DNA from: DATJUF01 sp035502655
GTDB taxonomy: Bacteria > Desulfobacterota > Binatia > Binatales > Binataceae
NCBI GenBank assembly: GCA_035502655.1
Contig: DATJUF010000098.1
Location: forward strand, 1 to 11,917
Reading direction: 5' to 3'
Length of the DNA stretch: 11,917 nucleotides
The notes beneath the pieces are model-generated. The model was not told where the DNA came from. It saw only the letters and a program-made list of their open reading frames with translations, and searched no databases. A program made the translations under genes and the position numbers. Of the stretch, positions 8,379-11,917 are shown piece after piece. Every line of letters begins with the position of its first letter. Positions within the stretch are counted from its first letter, which is position 1.

Positions 8379-8959
8379 GCCGTGCGAGGCGTGCGAGTAC
8401 TTCTGCCGCCGTCGGCGACAGGTTAAGGCTCTCGGAAGCATTCGCTGCTCGATCGCATCAATACAACCACGCCGGCAGGCCTGCGCGACCGCGCGCTCAT
8501 CGGCCTCATGGTCTACAGCTTCGCCCGGCATCAGCGCCGCCGTCGGCATGAAGGCAGAGGACGTTTACAGCGAACGCCGCCGATTCTGGGTGCGGCTGCG
8601 CGAAAAGGGCGGCAAGCGCCATGAAATGCCCTGCCATCATAATCTCGCGAAGTATATTTAACTGAGTATATGGAAGGTAACGGCATCGCCGCTGATCCCA
8701 AGGGACCACTGTTCCGCACTCTCGGCCGCAAGACCAAGCAGCTCACCCGCACCTCCCCGTCCTGCGTCAATGCTTATGCCAACCAGGATCGGCAATCACA
8801 GTTTTCGTGCTACAGGAATTACCGCGTACTTAAAGAATGGTGGAACGCTGGAAAAGGCCGCATCTATGGCTAATCACCGCCTCCACGCGGACGACGCAGC
8901 TTTATGATCGCCGGGCCGATGAAGTCACCCTTGAAGAGGTCGAACGCGTGGGGATTTGA
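8379..8959 (+). pseudogene. Tyrosine recombinase, C-terminal catalytic part, frameshifted
   Basis: This is the catalytic half of a tyrosine recombinase of the same kind as the minus-strand N-terminal fragment at 3955-4306. The frames join as LLDRINTTTPAGLRDRALIG, LMVYSFAR, then a 1-base shift near 8529 to ISAAVGMKAEDVYSERRRFW and VRLREKGGKRHEMPCHHNL. A TAA follows at 8659, then EYMEGNGIAADPKGPLFRTL in another frame, next IGNHSFRATGITAYLKNGGT from 8788, and finally TRTTQLYDRRADEVTLEEVE, ending in TGA 8957-8959. All catalytic positions can be seen: Arg in SFAR, Lys in the beta-hairpin block, His-x-x-Arg in NHSFR, His in MANH and the nucleophile Tyr in QLYDRR. Because they lie in several frames no active enzyme is possible. 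Similarity fades upstream of about 8379. Confidence 0.85.
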
Positions 8960-9076
8960 CAGACCGCAAAGGCGCATATAAAGGCCGGTGTTTTTGAAAA
9001 TGCCTGCTAAAGAAGCAGTGCGGATAGCTCAAGCCCGTTAAGTGCCGGCTCCGCGCGCCGCCATCATCTATCACAT

Positions 9077-10060
9077 ATGAAGCAAGACAATTTCGGAGCA
9101 CTCGATCTGGACGTGGCACGCGCGCGGATAGCCTTGTCGTTGCTGGCGATGTTATCCCTGTACGTCGACCCGGACCCAAGAACCGGAGGTGGGCTGTTCC
9201 AGCTCACTGGCTATCCGCTGATCGCCATGCTTTGCCATCTTGGCTATAGCGTCAGTACCTACCTCATCCTGACGAGGCGGCTGGCGCTGGCGTGGATGAT
9301 TTGGCCGGCCACCATCGTCCTCGACATGGCTTTCGCCACCGTGATCGCCTGCCTGACCGAAGGCATGACGAGCCCTTCTTATGTCTTCTTCGTCTTCGCC
9401 ATAATTGCGGTAGGCATTCGCACCGGCTTGCGCGCCACCTTATGGATGACGCTCGCGGCTGTTCTCCTGTACATGTTGGCGGCCGGCCTGTCCGAGGGCC
9501 TTGCGGGTTACTATGTGATGCGAGCCATCTATCTGGGCATCGCTGGTTGCCTGGTCGGCTTCTTCGGACAGCAGCGGATTAACTACGAGACCCGCATGCG
9601 CGAACTCGAAGCGCGGAGCCAGCGCCAAGCGATCGCACGTTCGCTCCATGACAGCTATGTGCAGTCGCTGGCAGGCGTCAACTTGCGGCTCGAAACGTGC
9701 CGCGAACTCTTGCGCCGCGGACGCCCTGATACCCTTTCGAGCCAATTGGCCGAACTCCAAATGGGTGTTGCACGCGAATATGACCAGGTGCGCAGTTATA
9801 TTCGATCGCTGGCCGGACTCGATGACGGTCCCTCGCGCGAACTCGAAATCACTCCCGCCGACCCGGTGGTCGAAGTGCGAACCAATTTCAGTGCACGCAG
9901 CCGTGTCGCCGAAAGAATCTTTCTGATTGCACTCGAAGGAGTGCGCAATGCCCGCAGGCATGCCAGGGCAAATCTAGTGACTATTGATGCCGGCGTGGCT
10001 GAAGAGAATGTTACGATCACGGTAAATGATGACGGTATGGGCTTTCCGCCTGATGCGTAA
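9077..10060 (+). CDS. Membrane sensor histidine kinase (HisKA_3/NarL type), stop near C-terminus
   Basis: This protein would sense a membrane or envelope signal and phosphorylate a LuxR/NarL-type response regulator. About six hydrophobic segments (near 15-30, 44-66, 74-94, 101-117, 120-137 and 148-165) form the input domain, with no recognisable ligand-binding fold. The dimerisation domain has the HisKA_3 pattern ARSLHDSYVQSLAGVNLRLE, with His191 as the phospho-acceptor. An ATPase domain follows, with its N-box EGVRNARRHA (Asn291) and G1 box NDDGMGFP (317-324). The frame stops at TAA 10058-10060, just after the G1 box, but coding-like sequence continues in the same frame to 10165. The shortened protein lacks the last ATP-lid strands and is probably inactive, unless the stop is read through or is an error. 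The ATG at 9077 has no clear ribosome binding site. The broken recombinase upstream ends 117 bp before it. Confidence 0.8.
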   Translation: MKQDNFGALDLDVARARIALSLLAMLSLYVDPDPRTGGGLFQLTGYPLIAMLCHLGYSVSTYLILTRRLALAWMIWPATIVLDMAFATVIACLTEGMTSPSYVFFVFAIIAVGIRTGLRATLWMTLAAVLLYMLAAGLSEGLAGYYVMRAIYLGIAGCLVGFFGQQRINYETRMRELEARSQRQAIARSLHDSYVQSLAGVNLRLETCRELLRRGRPDTLSSQLAELQMGVAREYDQVRSYIRSLAGLDDGPSRELEITPADPVVEVRTNFSARSRVAERIFLIALEGVRNARRHARANLVTIDAGVAEENVTITVNDDGMGFPPDA

Positions 10061-10165
10061 CCGCCATGGACCATAGCTTCGCACGTGGCGGAATCGGGAG
10101 GCCAAGTGCACATCGACAATAAACATCCCGCGCGATTGATAATCGCGATACCGCTCGCGTTCTGA
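10061..10165 (+). pseudogene. Cut-off C-terminal tail of the histidine kinase
   Basis: These 34 codons continue the kinase frame without any shift and end in TGA 10163-10165. They read PPWTIASHVAESGGQ and then VHIDNKHPARLIIAIP, the usual last part of the ATPase domain in this kinase type. One base change creating the TAA at 10058 explains the split. The full protein would be about 362 residues. Confidence 0.7.
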
Positions 10166-10174
10166 CCATAACTA

Positions 10175-10330
10175 ATGATGCCGGTTTAATCTGATATTTG
10201 CCTATGATGATCACGCGCTCTTCCGCCACGGGTTCCGTCCGCCGCTCGCGGGCTGCCCCGCCATGTTCACGTTCGCATCTTCTCCATGCTGTTTCATTCG
10301 CGGCGTAAACCCCGCCGATCCGGATGTCGA
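10175..10330 (+). pseudogene. Remnant of a NarL-type response regulator start
   Basis: Ten bases after the end of the kinase tail, ATG ATG CCG GTT opens a frame that meets TAA at once. Dropping one T restores MMPVNLIFA, then YDDHALFRHGFRP. The DDHALFRHGF block is the hallmark start of receiver domains in NarL/LuxR response regulators, with the paired acidic residues that bind magnesium. After about 10260 the resemblance is lost. HVRIFSMLFHSRR might be a remnant of the later strand with the LSMH motif, but this is weak. No LuxR-type DNA-binding domain follows. Position and order (kinase then regulator) support the call. Confidence 0.55.
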
Positions 10331-10500
10331 AATAGTCAAGTCATTAGCTCATTTGTTCTACATGATAAAGCAGGTTATAATTCATTTTAATATCTTAATT
10401 CAACGTTATAAGCGCTTAATTCTGCTGATTGCCCAAATTCTGATTCAGGCGATTTCCTCTGCAGAAACTCCCATAACTCTCAACATTTAGTGTCCTTCTG
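10330..10500. other. AT-rich island without a convincing gene
   Basis: Base composition drops sharply to AT-rich compared with the surroundings. A 75-codon frame at 10263-10490 crosses it, and its first part overlaps the regulator remnant, so I do not call it. A perfect 10-bp palindrome, TAAGCGCTTA, lies at 10409-10418. No tRNA or known attachment site is visible. Confidence 0.4.
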
Positions 10501-10536
10501 TCGATACTGAAGAAACCCGCCCCGCTTTTATGAGGG

Positions 10537-11189
10537 GTGTTGCACCTATCCGACCGCCAAGTTCTCGACAAAATGATGAAGAAGCCCAAAGGCCGAAGAT
10601 CGCCCAGGAAAATAACCACGGCGCGGTGGAGATTAAGCGTTGCAAACACGCGGCGCGAGGCCGGTCGCAGCCATCTGACCGGACTCGAGGTGGGCAAGCT
10701 GATGGCCGACCCTAGGCACCCGCAACGAGGCCCCGCGACCGCTGCTGTTGCTGCGGATGTTCCGGCATGGATTGCGTGCGTCCGAGGCTTGACGCGTGAC
10801 CAAGTGAACGTCCAAAGCCGCATGTTGTACATCGTCCGGTTAAAGAACGGCGTCTCGACCGCGCAGCCTTTGCGTGGCGATGAACCAAAAGCAATCGGCG
10901 CATGGCTCAAGCAACGCTCCGGATGCAGCCGGCCGGCAAGATATTTTTTATCAGTGAGCAGCGCAAGCCGTTGCACCGCTCGACCGTCAATCTGATTCTG
11001 GATACGTGCAGCAAGGCGCCGCCCTGCCCTTCTCGGCCCATCACCATATGCTGCGCCTGTGGCTTCGCCCGAGCCGACCAGGGAGCCGACACGCGATTGA
11101 TTCAGGATTATCTCGGCCATCGGAACATTCAGCCCACGGTCCGATACACCGCCGCCAATCCAGCAAGGTTCGAGAAATTGTGGCGGTGA
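10537..11189 (+). pseudogene. Short (FimB-like) tyrosine recombinase, multiply frameshifted
   Basis: This is a second, different tyrosine recombinase, of the short type (about 200 residues) related to FimB/FimE inversion enzymes and rhizobial integrases. Pieces in order: ANTRREAGRSHLTGLEVGKL, a shift near 10712 to TRNEAPRPLLLLRMFRHGLRASEA (shown only in outline; the catalytic Arg I is in HGLRASEA), and a shift near 10789 to LTRDQVNVQSRML and RLKNGVSTAQPLRGDEPKAI. Another shift near 10905 leads to KIFFISEQRKPLHRSTVNLI. A detour near 11010 carries HHHMLR (His-x-x-Arg), then ADQGADTRLIQDYLGHRNIQ and PTVRYTAANPARFEKLWR with the nucleophile Tyr, ending in TGA 11187-11189. All key residues remain readable but sit in three frames, so the gene is dead. 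It ends about 20 bp before the proposed end of the IS630 element. Confidence 0.8.
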
Positions 11190-11215
11190 GGCGGGAAAGC
11201 TTGGCGCTTATTGAG

Positions 11216-11261
11216 TCCTGCTAAAGATAGTGACAAACGTGCTGGATTCTGCTAATGTATA
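11216..11261 (+). repeat. Two imperfect direct repeats near the IS left end
   Basis: The core CTGCTAA occurs at 11218-11224 and again at 11249-11255, 31 bp apart (about three helical turns). The wider copies are TCCTGCTAAAGATA (11216-11229) and TTCTGCTAATGTATA (11247-11261). Such repeats near an IS end could be transposase binding sites; they also overlap the likely promoter. Confidence 0.4.
11230..11258 (+). promoter_or_regulatory. Possible transposase promoter
   Basis: GTGACA (11230-11235, five of six to TTGACA), a 17-bp spacer and TAATGT (11253-11258) preceded by TGC, an extended -10 feature. The -10 itself matches only three of six. Transcription would begin at about 11265, right at the transposase ATG, which has no ribosome binding site, suggesting a leaderless message. 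Confidence 0.35.
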
Positions 11262-11265
11262 GGGC

Positions 11266-11793
11266 ATGGGTAATCCAGCGGGTGTGCGGCGGGATTCCGC
11301 TGCCCTGGAGCAGCGGCGGATGGAGGCGGCGCGATTACTCAAAGAGGGACTCAGCCAGTCCGAGGTCGCGCGCGAGTTGGGCGTACACCGCCAGTCGGTC
11401 AGCCGCTGGGCACGCGAGCTTGAGCAATCGGGGGTGCGGGGCTTGCGCAAGGCCAAGCACAGCGGACGGCCGGCCAAGCTCAGCCCGGCCCAGTTGCGCG
11501 ATATTGAGCGTGCGCTTAAGCGCGGTCCCGAAGCGTTCGGTTTCGCCACCGGGCTGTGGACCGCGAGCCGCGTGCGCGACCTCATCGCAGACCGGACCGG
11601 CGTGCGCTACCACGAGGACCACGTCTGGCGCATCCTGCGCAAGCTCAACTGGACTTGCCAGCGTCCTACCGGGCGGCCGCTGGAGCGCGACGAAGCGGCG
11701 CTTCGGCACTGGAAGAAGGTGGAATGGCCGCGAATTAAAAAAAAGCCCGCTGCGAGCGGCGTACCATCATCTTCGTCGACGAAAGCGGATTGA
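11266..11793 (+). CDS. IS630-family transposase, first ORF (DNA-binding part)
   Basis: The 175-codon frame encodes the DNA-binding region of the transposase. A first helix-turn-helix (about residues 18-50, LKEGLSQSEVARELGVHRQS) is followed by a linker with the SGRPAKLS hook typical of the family. A second helix-turn-helix/winged-helix region (about 90-128) contains LWTASRVRDLI and EDHVWRILRKLNW. The true protein ends near residue 160 in RIKK: the remaining residues (PAASGVPSSSSTKAD) are an out-of-frame reading of the catalytic domain. At 11739-11745 the sequence A AAA AAG allows a -1 shift straight into that domain. No ribosome binding site is seen before the ATG; a promoter just upstream suggests a leaderless start. 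Confidence 0.85.
   Translation: MGNPAGVRRDSAALEQRRMEAARLLKEGLSQSEVARELGVHRQSVSRWARELEQSGVRGLRKAKHSGRPAKLSPAQLRDIERALKRGPEAFGFATGLWTASRVRDLIADRTGVRYHEDHVWRILRKLNWTCQRPTGRPLERDEAALRHWKKVEWPRIKKKPAASGVPSSSSTKAD
11739..11745 (+). promoter_or_regulatory. -1 slippery heptamer A AAA AAG
   Basis: Within an A8 run, the zero-frame codons AAA (11740-11742) and AAG (11743-11745) preceded by A form the classic -1 frameshift heptamer used by dnaX and several IS families. One nt later, CCGCT GCG AGCGG (11747-11759) can form a 5-bp stem; that spacing is shorter than usual for a stimulatory hairpin. Transcriptional slippage on the A8 run is an alternative. Confidence 0.6.
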
Positions 11794-11917
11794 GCGAACG
11801 GCCGCACCGGGTACGGACCTGGGCGCCGCGCGGGCAGACCCCGGTGCTACAGTACCACTTCAACTGGAAGGTGCTCTCGGCACCGCCGGCATCAACTGGT
11901 GGAGCTTCTACTTCCGG
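11745..11917 (+). CDS. IS630-family transposase, DDE catalytic part (partial)
   Basis: In the -1 frame the DDE domain of the transposase begins: RTIIFVDESGLSERPHRVRT holds the first catalytic Asp (codon 11778-11780), followed by WAPRGQTPVL and YHFNWKVLSA, all highly typical of IS630. Near 11879-11884 the family pattern jumps to another frame (TAGINWWSFYFR), as if one base were missing in the GGCACC stretch. The second Asp and the final Glu lie beyond the window. It has no start codon of its own and would be made only as a fusion with the first ORF through frameshifting. If the second break is real, the copy is inactive. Confidence 0.75.

Larger units (their letters stand above)
11209..11917 (+). 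mobile_element. IS630-family insertion sequence, left part (runs off the window)
   Basis: The transposase at 11266 onward defines an IS630-family element. IS630 elements insert at TA, and a TA at 11209-11210, right after the dead recombinase, is a reasonable left boundary, but I cannot confirm it because the right end lies outside the window. The family is clear; the boundary is inference. Confidence 0.6.

Noticed and set aside
9440..9961. 173-codon open frame opposite the histidine kinase
   Set aside because: It runs antisense to a gene with clear kinase motifs and has no family signature or ribosome binding site.
10263..10490. 75-codon frame as a new small protein
   Set aside because: Its first part coincides with the response-regulator remnant, and the rest is AT-rich sequence that gives I/L/N-rich translation by chance.
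10416..11120. 234-codon minus-strand frame across the second recombinase
   Set aside because: The plus strand carries recognisable recombinase blocks; the minus frame has low-complexity, arginine-rich sequence and no domain.
1..11917. CRISPR array, tRNA or rRNA gene
   Set aside because: No regularly spaced repeats, cloverleaf-like sequence or rRNA-like blocks were seen by eye on either strand.

Overview
The window comes from a GC-rich, double-membrane (Gram-negative) bacterium. It encodes LptD and LptE homologues of the outer-membrane lipopolysaccharide translocon and an EmrA-type adaptor of a three-part efflux pump. The recombinase families and the overall style resemble soil Proteobacteria (rhizobia and methylotroph relatives) and deep-branching environmental Gram-negatives. 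That placement is an impression from family resemblance, not a result. The region is accessory in character: the recognisable genes sit among several decayed recombinase genes and one IS630-family element.

Layout from left to right: (1) 1-335, no recognisable gene. (2) 336-3448, minus strand, an intact two-gene efflux operon, emrA (HlyD-type adaptor) then emrB (14-TM DHA2-type MFS transporter), overlapping by 4 bp. (3) 3464-5150, a gene-poor stretch. It holds the frameshifted N-terminal part of a tyrosine recombinase on the minus strand, an unknown small membrane-protein gene cut by one in-frame TAG, and a short ORF with a strong ribosome binding site. (4) 5153-8341, plus strand, lptD (two single-base frameshifts) overlapping an intact lptE-like lipoprotein gene by 4 bp. 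(5) 8379-8959, plus strand, the C-terminal part of a tyrosine recombinase of the same kind as the minus-strand fragment. (6) 9077-10165, a membrane sensor histidine kinase with one in-frame TAA 34 codons before its natural end, followed by what looks like the start of its response regulator, broken almost at once. (7) about 10330-10500, an AT-rich island. (8) 10537-11189, a second, shorter kind of tyrosine recombinase spread over three frames. (9) 11209-11917, the left part of an IS630-family element whose transposase is split at an A8 run forming a canonical -1 slippery heptamer.

The efflux pair (inner-membrane antiporter plus periplasmic adaptor) should pump out hydrophobic drugs with an outer-membrane TolC-like partner that is not in the window. 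LptD and LptE together would insert lipopolysaccharide into the outer leaflet, but the rest of the Lpt machinery is absent, so this looks like a detached or secondary copy. The sensor kinase and its broken regulator would have formed a two-component system. The points most worth checking are the two recombinase parts that flank the lpt segment in opposite orientation (a possible inversion), the apparent frameshift signal in the IS630 transposase, and whether the many single-base interruptions are real or are sequencing errors.
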